The translations under genes and the position numbers were made by a program. Below are positions 50,607 to 60,200 of a stretch of DNA of 64,000 nt, in pieces. Position 1 is the stretch's first letter. Each line of letters begins with the position of its first letter. The DNA comes from Pseudomonas sivasensis. GTDB taxonomy: Bacteria; Pseudomonadota; Gammaproteobacteria; Pseudomonadales; Pseudomonadaceae. The DNA is taken from contig NZ_JAAOWU010000004.1 in the NCBI RefSeq assembly GCF_013778505.1, positions 62,001 through 126,000 of the forward strand. Direction: 5' to 3'. The notes under the pieces are model-generated. The model saw nothing but the letters and a program-made list of their open reading frames with translations. It had not been told where the DNA came from and ran no database searches.

Positions 50607-52334
50607 ATGCGGCATCTTTTTACCTTTCTGCTGGTGTTGTTCGCCGGGTTGGCCCAAGCCGCGCCGGGCAACCCGTTTGAGACCAAACCCGATTTCCTCC
50701 CGGTGGGCAAAGCTTTCACCTTTACCTCCGAACCTCTTGAAAGTGGCGAGACCCAGCTGTATTGGCAGATTGCCGACGGTTATTACCTGTACAAGCAGCG
50801 CATGAAGTTCGAGGGCCTGACCGCACAGCCGGCACTGCCGCAAGGTGAAGCCCATAGCGATGAGTTCTTCGGCGAGCAGGAAGTGTACCGCCAGGGCCTG
50901 GAAGTGAAGCTCCCTGCTGGCGCCACCGGCCAGATCAAGCTGGGCTGGCAGGGCTGCGCCGATGCTGGCCTGTGCTACCCACCGCAGTCGATCACCGTGG
51001 ACTTGGGTGGCAATCCTGCCGTAGCGGCCACCGCTCAAGCCCAGGACCAGAGCCTGGCCAGCGGCCTGCAACAGCGCAGCCTGGGTTGGAGCCTGCTGGT
51101 GTTCTTCGGCCTGGGCCTGCTGTTGGCGTTTGCACCGTGTTCGTTGCCGATGCTGCCGATCCTCGCGGGCCTGGTGGTGGGCAGCGGCGCCAGCCCTCGC
51201 CGTGGTTTTGCCTTGGCCAGCAGCTACGTAGTGTGCATGGCGCTGGTGTATGCCGCGCTGGGCGTACTGGCTGCGTTGCTCGGCGCCAACCTCGCCGCCC
51301 TGCTGCAAACGCCGTGGATATTGGGCAGTTTCGCCGCTCTGTTTGTGCTGCTCGCCCTGCCGATGTTCGGCTTCTTTGAACTGCAACTGCCCGCCTTCCT
51401 GCGCGACCGACTGGACAACGTCAGCCGCCAGCAAAGCGGTGGCAGCCTGATCGGTGCGGGTGTGCTTGGTGCGCTGTCCGGCCTGCTGGTCGGCCCGTGC
51501 ATGACCGCGCCCCTGGCTGGCGCCCTGCTGTATATCGCCCAAAGCGGCAACGCGCTGCACGGTGGCTTGATCCTGTTCGCCATGGGCATCGGCATCGGCA
51601 TTCCGTTGTTGCTGCTGGTGACTGTCGGCAACCGCTTCCTGCCCAAGCCGGGCACTTGGATGAACGTGCTCAAGGGCATCTTCGGCTTCCTGTTCCTGGG
51701 CACCGCCGTGCTAATGATTCGCCCGGTAGTTGGCGAAAGCCTGTGGGTCGGCCTGTGGGGTGCATTGGCCCTGGTGATGGCCTACTGCGGTTGGACCCTC
51801 GCCCGCGAGTACGGCCTGGCGGCCAAGGTATTCGGCGCCGGCTCCCTGGTGCTGGGCCTGTGGGGCGCGGTGCTGGTGGTGGGTGCGGCCGGTGGCAGCG
51901 ACGACCTGTGGCAACCGCTGAAGGTGTACAGCGGCGCGAAGGTCGCCGGGGCGCCCTCCGCCCATGACGCCTTCATGACCATCAATGACCCCGCCGTGCT
52001 GCAAAACCAACTCGACAGCGCCAAGGCCCAGGGCCAATGGGTGCTGGTGGATTACTACGCCGACTGGTGCGTGTCGTGCAAGATCATGGAAAAACAGGTG
52101 TTCGGCAAACCCGCAGTTCTCGACGCCCTAAAAGACGTGCGCCTGCTGCGCCTAGACGTCACCGCCGACAATGCCGCCAGCCGCGAACTGCTGGGCCGCT
52201 ACAAGGTGCCGGGGCCACCGAGCTTTGTCTGGATCGGCCCCGACGGTGAAGAACGCCGCGCACAACGCATCACCGGCGAAGTGAATGCCGACGCCTTCCT
52301 GCAACGCTGGACGCAAACTCGGGACGCCCTCTGA
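50607..52334 (+). CDS. dsbD: Thiol:disulfide interchange protein DsbD
   Basis: A 575-residue DsbD that carries electrons from cytoplasmic thioredoxin to periplasmic thiols. It has a signal peptide (MRHLFTFLLVLFAGLAQAAP), the N-terminal domain with CADAGLCYPP, eight membrane helices with the conserved Cys pair (FAPCSLPMLP and GPCMTAP), and the C-terminal thioredoxin domain DYYADWCVSCKIMEK (CVSC). ATG 50607 is favoured over TTG 50601 by an AAGG site. It forms an operon with tlpA (1-base overlap) and dsbG. Because other pseudomonads have two dsbD genes, this is probably the DsbD2 copy. Confidence 0.93.
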   Translation: MRHLFTFLLVLFAGLAQAAPGNPFETKPDFLPVGKAFTFTSEPLESGETQLYWQIADGYYLYKQRMKFEGLTAQPALPQGEAHSDEFFGEQEVYRQGLEVKLPAGATGQIKLGWQGCADAGLCYPPQSITVDLGGNPAVAATAQAQDQSLASGLQQRSLGWSLLVFFGLGLLLAFAPCSLPMLPILAGLVVGSGASPRRGFALASSYVVCMALVYAALGVLAALLGANLAALLQTPWILGSFAALFVLLALPMFGFFELQLPAFLRDRLDNVSRQQSGGSLIGAGVLGALSGLLVGPCMTAPLAGALLYIAQSGNALHGGLILFAMGIGIGIPLLLLVTVGNRFLPKPGTWMNVLKGIFGFLFLGTAVLMIRPVVGESLWVGLWGALALVMAYCGWTLAREYGLAAKVFGAGSLVLGLWGAVLVVGAAGGSDDLWQPLKVYSGAKVAGAPSAHDAFMTINDPAVLQNQLDSAKAQGQWVLVDYYADWCVSCKIMEKQVFGKPAVLDALKDVRLLRLDVTADNAASRELLGRYKVPGPPSFVWIGPDGEERRAQRITGEVNADAFLQRWTQTRDAL

Positions 52335-53185
52335 TGCTGACCCTGACCATCGGCACCTTCGCCATCGCGCTGAATCACATCCTGCTGATCAGCGCGTTGA
52401 TTCTCGCCACCCTGGTGGGCTGGCGCGTGGCCAAGCGTGGTGGTGAAAACCCGGAGTCAGTGCTGTTCAGCCTGTTTCTGCTGGGCATGCTCGCGGCCCG
52501 CGTCAGCTTTGTGCTGATGTACTGGAGTTACTACAGCAGCGACTGGCTGCAGATGGTCGACCTGCGCGACGGCGGCTTTCTCGCCTGGCCAGGCATCATC
52601 GCCCTGCTCATCGGCGCAGTGCTCTACGGCTGGCGGCGACCGGCGCTGCGTAAGCCGTTGAGCGCCGGGGTCATCACCGGTCTGCTGTTCTGGGGCATGA
52701 CCAGCCTTTCCTTGAGCGTGTATGAAAAAGGCACACGCCTGCCAGACATCACCTTGCGCAACGCCAATGGCGAAGTGGTGCAACTGGCGGACTACCAGGG
52801 CGGACCGCTGGTCATCAACCTGTGGGCCACCTGGTGCCCGCCATGCCGCCGCGAAATGCCGGTGCTGGAAAGCGCCCAGCGCATGCGCCCTGACGTGACC
52901 TTCCTGTTCGTCAACCAGGCCGAAAGCATGCAAAGCGTCAGCACCTACCTGGCCACCCAAGGCCTGAACCTGGACAACGTGCTGTTTGACGCCAGCGGTC
53001 GCCTCGGCCAGGCCGTGGGCTCCATGGCCCTGCCGACCACCTTGTTCTACCAAGCTGATGGACGCCTCATCAACAGCCACTTGGGCGAGTTGTCCCAGGC
53101 CAGCCTGGCCCGTGCCATGGAACCCTTCGACACCGCCCCTGCTGCCACAAGGAAACCGACATGCGAAGCCTCCGCCACCTGTTGA
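52334..53185 (+). CDS. Membrane-anchored TlpA-like thioredoxin
   Basis: A 283-residue protein with two parts. Residues 1 to about 130 hold four membrane helices (ILLISALILATLVGWRVAKR and on) in a layout reminiscent of the Lgt transmembrane region. Residues about 140-270 are a TlpA/DsbE thioredoxin domain with NLWATWCPPCRREMPVLESA (CPPC). The domain would face the periplasm and take electrons from DsbD, then reduce client proteins or DsbG. It corresponds to PA2477 in the homologous P. aeruginosa cluster. It starts one base before dsbD ends and overlaps dsbG by 25 bases. Confidence 0.88.
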   Translation: MLTLTIGTFAIALNHILLISALILATLVGWRVAKRGGENPESVLFSLFLLGMLAARVSFVLMYWSYYSSDWLQMVDLRDGGFLAWPGIIALLIGAVLYGWRRPALRKPLSAGVITGLLFWGMTSLSLSVYEKGTRLPDITLRNANGEVVQLADYQGGPLVINLWATWCPPCRREMPVLESAQRMRPDVTFLFVNQAESMQSVSTYLATQGLNLDNVLFDASGRLGQAVGSMALPTTLFYQADGRLINSHLGELSQASLARAMEPFDTAPAATRKPTCEASATC

Positions 53186-53922
53186 GCCTCTTACCACTGA
53201 CGCTGGCAGCCAACCTGGCCCACGCCGATGACTGGCCGGCACCGATCAAACAGATCGAAGCCAAGGGCGCCAAGATCATCGGCAAGTTCGACGCCCCCAG
53301 CGGCCTCACCGGCTATGCCGCGCAATACCAGAATCGAGGCATGGCGCTGTACCTGACCGCCGACGGCAAACACGTGATCGCCGGCAACCTGTACGACGCC
53401 CAGGGCGATGACCTGAGCACCGCGCCGCTGGAAAAACTGGTGTACGCGCCGATGGCCAAGGAAGTCTGGGCCAAGATGGAAAAAAGCAGCTGGATCCAGG
53501 ACGGCGACAAAAACGCACCGCGTATCGTCTACCTCTTCAGCGACCCCAACTGCCCGTATTGCAACATGTTCTGGGAACAGGCCCGGCCGTGGGTCAAAGC
53601 CGGCAAGGTGCAGTTGCGCCACATCATGGTCGGCATCATCCGCGAAGACAGCGCCGCGAAATCGGCCGCCCTGTTCGCCGCCAAAGACCCGCAAAAAGCC
53701 CTGGAAGAACACGAAGCCGCCGGCAAGAGCAGCAAATTGCAGGCACTGCCAAAAATCCCGGCCGATATCGAAGCCAAGCTCGATGCCAATATGAAGTTGA
53801 TGGATGAACTGGAACTGTCTGCCACCCCGGCGATTTTCTACCTGGATGACAAGGGTGGGCTGCAGCAACAGCAGGGTGCGCCGTCGCCGGATAAGTTGGT
53901 GAAGATCATGGGGCCGAAGTAA
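53161..53922 (+). CDS. dsbG: Thiol:disulfide interchange protein DsbG
   Basis: A 253-residue periplasmic DsbC/DsbG-type protein with a signal peptide (MRSLRHLLSLLPLTLAANLAHA), an N-terminal dimerisation domain and a thioredoxin domain with DPNCPYCNMFWEQARPWV (CPYC). DsbG keeps single cysteines of periplasmic proteins reduced, using electrons from DsbD. ATG 53161 lies inside the end of tlpA, so translation is coupled. Confidence 0.93.
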   Translation: MRSLRHLLSLLPLTLAANLAHADDWPAPIKQIEAKGAKIIGKFDAPSGLTGYAAQYQNRGMALYLTADGKHVIAGNLYDAQGDDLSTAPLEKLVYAPMAKEVWAKMEKSSWIQDGDKNAPRIVYLFSDPNCPYCNMFWEQARPWVKAGKVQLRHIMVGIIREDSAAKSAALFAAKDPQKALEEHEAAGKSSKLQALPKIPADIEAKLDANMKLMDELELSATPAIFYLDDKGGLQQQQGAPSPDKLVKIMGPK

Positions 53923-53941
53923 GCGGCGCCTGGTTTGACGC

Positions 53942-53981
53942 CATCGGGGGCAAGTCGAATCGTCGCACCGTCCCTCCCACA
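53942..53981. repeat. Broken REP half with internal insertion
   Basis: ATCGGGGGCAAG and TCCCTCCCACA, normally contiguous in the REP half, are separated by a 14-16-base unrelated segment. No mate half adjoins it. Confidence 0.6.
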
Positions 53982-54023
53982 GTGGTTTGGGTTCACACAT
54001 TTCTATTGGTGAATACATTCAAG

Positions 54024-54112
54024 TGTGGGAGGGGGCTTGCCCCCGATAGCAGTGGGTCAGCCAAAGATGCATCAACTGACACTCCCTCATCGGGGGCAAG
54101 CCCCCTCCCACA
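54024..54112. repeat. REPIN-type inverted repeat, copy 7
   Basis: Facing TGTGGGAGGGGGCTTGCCCCCGATAG and ATCGGGGGCAAGCCCCCTCCCACA halves, nearly perfect. Located between convergent dsbG and pvdL. Confidence 0.92.
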
Positions 54113-54258
54113 TTTTTAACCCAGTACACCAGACCCAACTCCGGTCGGCTCCAGAGCCTTCGTTCGGGCACACCGAGCCTAAGCGAGGTGCCAAGTGTTG
54201 GGGCACAGACCACTGAAAGTTGTGTAGATACCGATGAGGCCCTCAAACCCAGCGAAGA

Positions 54259-57200
54259 TTAAAGCCCCTCCAACTCCGCCATCAAATCACTCAACCGATC
54301 CACCTTCTCCGCGCTGATCTCATTGGCCGCCAACCCCTCGATGTACTCGGCCAACTCCGCTACCGTGCTGCACTCGAACATCGCCCGCAGTGGCACATCG
54401 CGCTGCAAGGTCTTCTGCACCCGTGAGGCAATCTGCGTGACCAGCAACGAGTGCCCGCCCAGTTCGAAGAAGTTGTCCTGTACCCCTACCCTTTCGACTT
54501 TCAGCACCTCGGCCCAGATCGCGGCCAAGGTGGTTTCCAGTTCGTTGCGCGGTGCCAGGTAATCCTGGCTGTGCAACTGGCCGATTTCCAGTTCCGGCAA
54601 GGCCTTGCGGTCGAGTTTGCCGTTGGCGTTGAGCGGCAGGCGGTCGAGCCATAGCCAGTGCAGCGGGACCATGTATTCCGGCAGATCGGCGCGCAGGCGT
54701 TGCTTGATGCGGTCCAGGCGCTCGCTTGGGTTGAGGGTTTCATCAGCGGCCACCAGATAACCCACCAGATGCTTGCCGTTGACGCCTTCCTGCACACCCA
54801 CCGCTGCATCGCGCACTTGCGGTTGCTCGTGCAGGCGCGCTTCGATTTCACCCAGTTCGATGCGGTAGCCGCGAATCTTCACTTGATGGTCGATACGCCC
54901 GACGTACTCCAACACACCATCGCTGCGCCGACGCGCCAGGTCGCCGGTGCGATACAGGCGCTCGCCCGGTGCGCCGAACGGGTTCGGCACAAACACTTGA
55001 GCGGTGCGCAACGGATCGCTGACATAACCACGCCCCACCCCCGTGCCGGCTACACATAACTCGCCGACAGCCCCATGGGGCACCAACTCCAGCGCGCCAT
55101 CCAGCAGGTACAGGCGGTTGTTGTCAGTCGGCGTGCCAATCGGCAGATAGGTGCCACGGGTCGATGCCAAATCAACGCGGAAGAACGCCACGTCATCCGA
55201 GCATTCCGCAGGGCCATAAGCGTTCACCAAACCGATCTGCGGGTAACGCAGCAACCATTGGTGCGCCAGTTCCGGCGGCATCGCCTCACCGGTGGGCAGC
55301 ATCCAGCGCAAGCCGTCGAGGCTGATGCGGTCCTGGGCCAGCATGCCCTGGATCAGCGACGGTACGCTCTCCAGCACGGTAATGCCTTGTGCCTCAACGT
55401 GGGCCAGCAAACCTTGGGGATCGTGGGCGATGGTGTTCGGCACGATGTCCACCCGCGCGCCGAACAGCGGCGCGGCGAGGAATTGCCATACGGAAATGTC
55501 GAAACTTTGCGACGCGGTTTGCGCGATCACGTCCGCCGCGCTCAGGTCCAAGTACGGCAGTTTGCTCAGTTGGTTATTGAGCATGCCGCGCTGCTCGACC
55601 ATCACGCCTTTGGGCAAGCCCGTGGAGCCCGAGGTGTAGATCACATAGGCGAGGTTGTCCGGGCCACTGTAGATGCCTGGGTTCTCACCACGAGCCGGCA
55701 CTTCTTCCCACACCAGCAACTGGCAGTCAAAACCGTCGAGCAACTCAATGGCCTGCTCGCGGCATGCTTCGGTGCACACCAGCAACGGCGTACGGCTCAT
55801 GTCGATGATGCGGCTCAAGCGCTGGCTTGGCAGGCCCGGGTCCAGCGGCAGGTAACCCGCACCGGCCTTGAAGCTGCCGATGATCATGCCCAGCAGGTCG
55901 AGGTTACGCTCGGCCAGCAAGGCCACCGGTTGATCCAGGCCGACACCCGCCGCGATCAATGCATGGCCCAAGCCGTTGCTGCGGCGGTTGAGTTCGTCAT
56001 AGGTCCACTGCTGTTCCAGGTAACTGGCGGCGATCCGCTGCGGATGCTCGCTCACTTGCGCTTCGAACAGCTCGATATAGCTAAGGTCCAGCGGATAGAC
56101 GTGTGCGCTCTGGTTGCAGCCTTCAACCAGGAATTCACGCTCCTGTTCGCCAATCAACGGCAGGTCGGCCATGTCGCCATGGAACCCCTGCACCAGCGCC
56201 AACAGCAGGCGCTTGAACTCGCCGAGCATGTTTTGCACGGTGGTTTCGTCGAAGTAACGCTGGTCGTAAGACAGGTGCAAGCCCAGGTCATCGCCGGGGT
56301 AGCACACGGCGGTCAGCGGGAAGTTAGTGTGGGTGCGGCCGGAATCCGAGGTGGCATTCAAGCTTTGTGCGCGGTCCAGCACCGAGGTTTCCACCGGGGC
56401 GTTTTCGAACACGAACAGGCTGTCGAACAGCGGTTGGCCTTTAGGCAATTCGCTGTGTTCCTGGATGGTCACCAATGGCAGGTATTCGTACTCGCGCAAT
56501 TGCATGTTGCTGTCGAGCAAGCCGTTCAACCACTGGCGCACGCTGCAACGTTGACCGTCTTCCGGCAGCTTTACCCGCAGCGCGATGCTGTTGATAAACA
56601 GGCCGACGGTGCGTTGCATCTCCGGCATTTCCACCGGACGCCCGGCGACGGTGACGCCGAACAGCACGTCGCGATCGCCGCTCAAGCGGCGCAGCACCAG
56701 GGCCCATGCCGCCTGGGCAAAGGTGTTGACGGTGAGTTGGTGGGCCTGTGCCAGTTCACGCAGTTGCGCGCCATCGCGGGCATCAAGACGGGTGTAGCAG
56801 TCGCCCACCACCATGCCGCCGCTGTGGCCCGCATGTTCGCGCAGGAACGGGCGGTCGCTCGGGATCGGCGTGGTGCGCTCAAAGCCTTGCAGGTTCTGTT
56901 GCCACCACTCGCGCGCTTCATTCAGGTTCTGACGTTGCAGCCAGGCGATGTAGTCGCGATAACGCGGCGCCGTGGCCAACTGCGCGTCGTGGCCTTCGCC
57001 CAGGGCCATGTAGATCTCGAAAAAGTCATTCATCAGCAGCGAACGGCACCACGCATCGATAAGGATGTGGTGGTTGCTCATCATGAACCAGTAGCGTGCT
57101 TCGCCGACGCGGATCAGGCGCAGGTGGAACGGCGCCTGGTTGAGCAGATCGAAGCCGGCTTCACGCTCGGCCTTGAGCAGCGCTTGCAGACGCGGCTCTT

Positions 57201-60200
57201 GCTCAGCCTCGGGATCGTTGCTCCAGTCCAGGTATTCAATCGGCGTGCTGCCGGGTTTGTGGATCACTTGCAGCATGTCTTCGCCAACGTTCCAGCAGAA
57301 CGAGGCACGCAAGGCTTCATGACGGGCGATCACCGCTTGCCAGGCCTGGGCGAAACGCTCAGGGTCCAGGGCACTGTTGATGCGGTAGCGGTCCTGCATG
57401 TAGTACAGACCGGTGCCCGGCTCCAGCAAAGTGTGAAGCAACAGGCCCTCTTGCATCGGAGTCAGCGGGTACACGTCTTCGATGGCACTGGCCGGGACCG
57501 GCAAGCTGTCGAGTTGCGGCTGGGTCAATTTCGCCAGGGGGAAGTCGGACGGTGTGAGACCACCGGCATCATCCTTGAGGCAATGGGCGATCAAGCTGTA
57601 CAGCTCGGCGACATAGGCCTCGGCCAACTCGCGGATGGTGTCTGCATCGTGGCGCTCACGGCTGAAGGTCCAGCGCAGCACCAGCTCACCGCCATACACC
57701 TGGCTGTCGACGCTCAGGGCGTTGGGCAGCGGCGCATCCGGGTCATGGGCCAGGCCCGCCGACTCATCCAGCGGGTGGAACAGCGCCTCGCTGCCGAAGC
57801 TCTGGTCGAACTGGCCGAGGTAGTTGAAGGTGATGTCGGCGGTTGGCAGCGCGGCCATGGCCTGCTTGCACAGGTCGTCCGCCAGGTAGCGCAGCACGCC
57901 ATAGCCCAACCCTTTGTGGGGTACCGCCCGCAGTTGCTCTTTGATCGCCTTGATCGAGGCGCCCTGCCCGGCCGCTTCTTCGATTTGCACGGGCGTCAGG
58001 CGCAGTGGATAGGCACTGGTGAACCAGCCGACACTGCGGGTCAGGTCGATCTCATCGAACAGGGTTTCGCGGCCATGGCCTTCCAGTTGGATCAGCGCCG
58101 AGTCATGCCCGCTCCAGCGGCACAGCACGCGGGCCAAGGCGGTCAGCAGCAGGTCATTGACTTGGGTGCGGTATGCGCTTGGGGCTTGTTGCAACAACTG
58201 ACGGGTGTGTTCGGCATCCAGGCGCACGCTGACCGTGTCGGCATCGCGATTGCGCAACGTGCCCTGTGCACGGTCCACCGGCAACGCCACCGTCGGGCCC
58301 GCCAAGTGGTCCTGCCACACGCTCAATTCTTCACGCAGGGATTCGCTGCTGGCATAAGCCTGCAAGCGCGCGGCCCAGTCACGCAAGGCGCTGGTCTTGG
58401 CCGGCAGGCTGACGGACTCGCCCTCGCTCAGTTGGCGATACACGTTCTGCAGGTCTTCGAGCAACACACGCCACGACACGCCGTCCACCACCAGGTGATG
58501 AATCGCGATCAGCAGGCGTTGCTGGCCTTCGGGGCCATCCACCAGCAAGGCGCGCAGCAGCGGGCCGTGTTCAAGGTCGAGGCTGCGTTGGGTGTCGGTG
58601 AACAACGCGGTGCACTGGGCCATATCGCGCACTTGCGCCTGCATCAGCACGCCGCCCTGGGGCACGGTCAAATGTTCGGCATGCCATTGCGCATTGCGCC
58701 GCGTGAAGCTCAGGCGCAGGGCGTCGTGGTGCTCCAGCACCGCCAGCAGCGCTTGCTCCAGGCGATGGGGTTCGAGCAATTGCAGCGGCTTGAGGACCAA
58801 CGCCTGGTTCCAGTGCTGACGCGCCGGGATCTCGGTGTCAAAGAACCAATGCTGGATCGGCGTGAGGCCCGAGCTGCCGGTGAGTACGCCCTGCTCCGCC
58901 GTGACCTGCTCGGAGCGCGTGGCCACGGCGGCCAGGGTTTGCACCGTCTGGTGCTGGAACAGGTCGCGGGGGCTGAAATGAATTCCTGCCTGCCGCGCAC
59001 GGCTGACCACCTGGATCGACAGGATGGAGTCGCCGCCCAGCTCAAAGAAATTATCGTCCAGGCCGACTTGTTGCACGTTCAACACCGCACACCAGATCGC
59101 GGCCAAGGTGCTTTCCAGTTCGTTGCGCGGGGCTACGTACTGTTGGCGATTGGCCTCGGGGTCCGGTTGCGGCAAGGCACGGCGGTCGAGCTTGCCGTTG
59201 GCGGTCAACGGCATACTGTCGAGCACGATCAGGTGCGCGGGCACCATGTAGTCCGGCAGTTGCGCCTTGAGATGCGCCTTCAGCGCCTCGCGCAATGGGC
59301 CGTGCTCTGCGTCGCTGACCAGGTACGCCACGAGCTGTTTGCCGCTCGGCGAATCCAGCGCCAGCACCACCGCTTCGCGCACAGCTTCGTGCTCCAGCAG
59401 GCGGGTTTCGATCTCGCCCAGTTCTATACGGAAACCACGGATTTTCACTTGATGGTCGATACGCCCCAGGTACTCCACCAGACCATCGGCGCGTTGGCGC
59501 ACTAGGTCGCCGGTGCGATACAGGCGGCCACCATTGGCGGCAAAGGGATCGGCGACAAAACGCTCCGCCGTCATGCCCGGACGCTCGTGGTAACCCTGGG
59601 CCAGGCCCGCGCCGCCGACATACAACTCGCCGGTCGCGCCTTGGGGCACCAAGGCCAGGTCGGCGTCGAGAATGTAGGCCACGCGGTCGCCGATAATGCT
59701 ACCGATCGGCACGCTGCCGGCGCCCTCCTCCAAGTGCTCCGGCGCCAGGCTGGCCAACGGCATCACCACGGTTTCAGTCGGGCCATAGGCGTTGAAGAAC
59801 ACCTCTGGCTGGAAGGCTGCGCGAATGCGCTGCAGGTGTTCACCGGTCAGGGCTTCACCGCCGGTGATGCACATGCGCACGGGCAGGGTCTGGTGTTGAG
59901 TCGCCAGCCACTGCGCCAACTGGCTGCCATAGCTTGGGGTGAAGCCGAGGATATTGATGCGATGGGTGCGGATCAGCCCACAGATTTCCTCCGCATCCCA
60001 TTGGCCTTGGGCCCGCAAGACCACCTGCGCGCCGCTGAGCAACGGCACCAGCAAACGCTCGGTGGCGGCGTCGAAGTTGATCGAATAGAAATGCAGCTCG
60101 CAGTCGTCCGGGCGCATGCCGAAACGCTCGATCACAGCCTGGCAATGCATGGCGATTTCGCCGTGGGACACCACCACGCCTTTCGGTTTGCCGGTGGAGC

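Larger units (their letters stand above)
53923..54258. other. 336-base gap between dsbG and pvdL
   Basis: This gap between convergent genes is largely repeat sequence: a broken REP half (53942-53981) and a full REPIN (54024-54112). The remaining ~145 bases to the pvdL stop show no gene or terminator by eye. Confidence 0.7.

Noticed and set aside
55075..59505. 1476-residue open frame on the plus strand
   Set aside because: Antisense to the NRPS modules; arises from the strong GC bias of codon position 3 and resembles no family. The same holds for the 878-residue frame at 59587-62223 and the 540-residue frame at 26450-28072.
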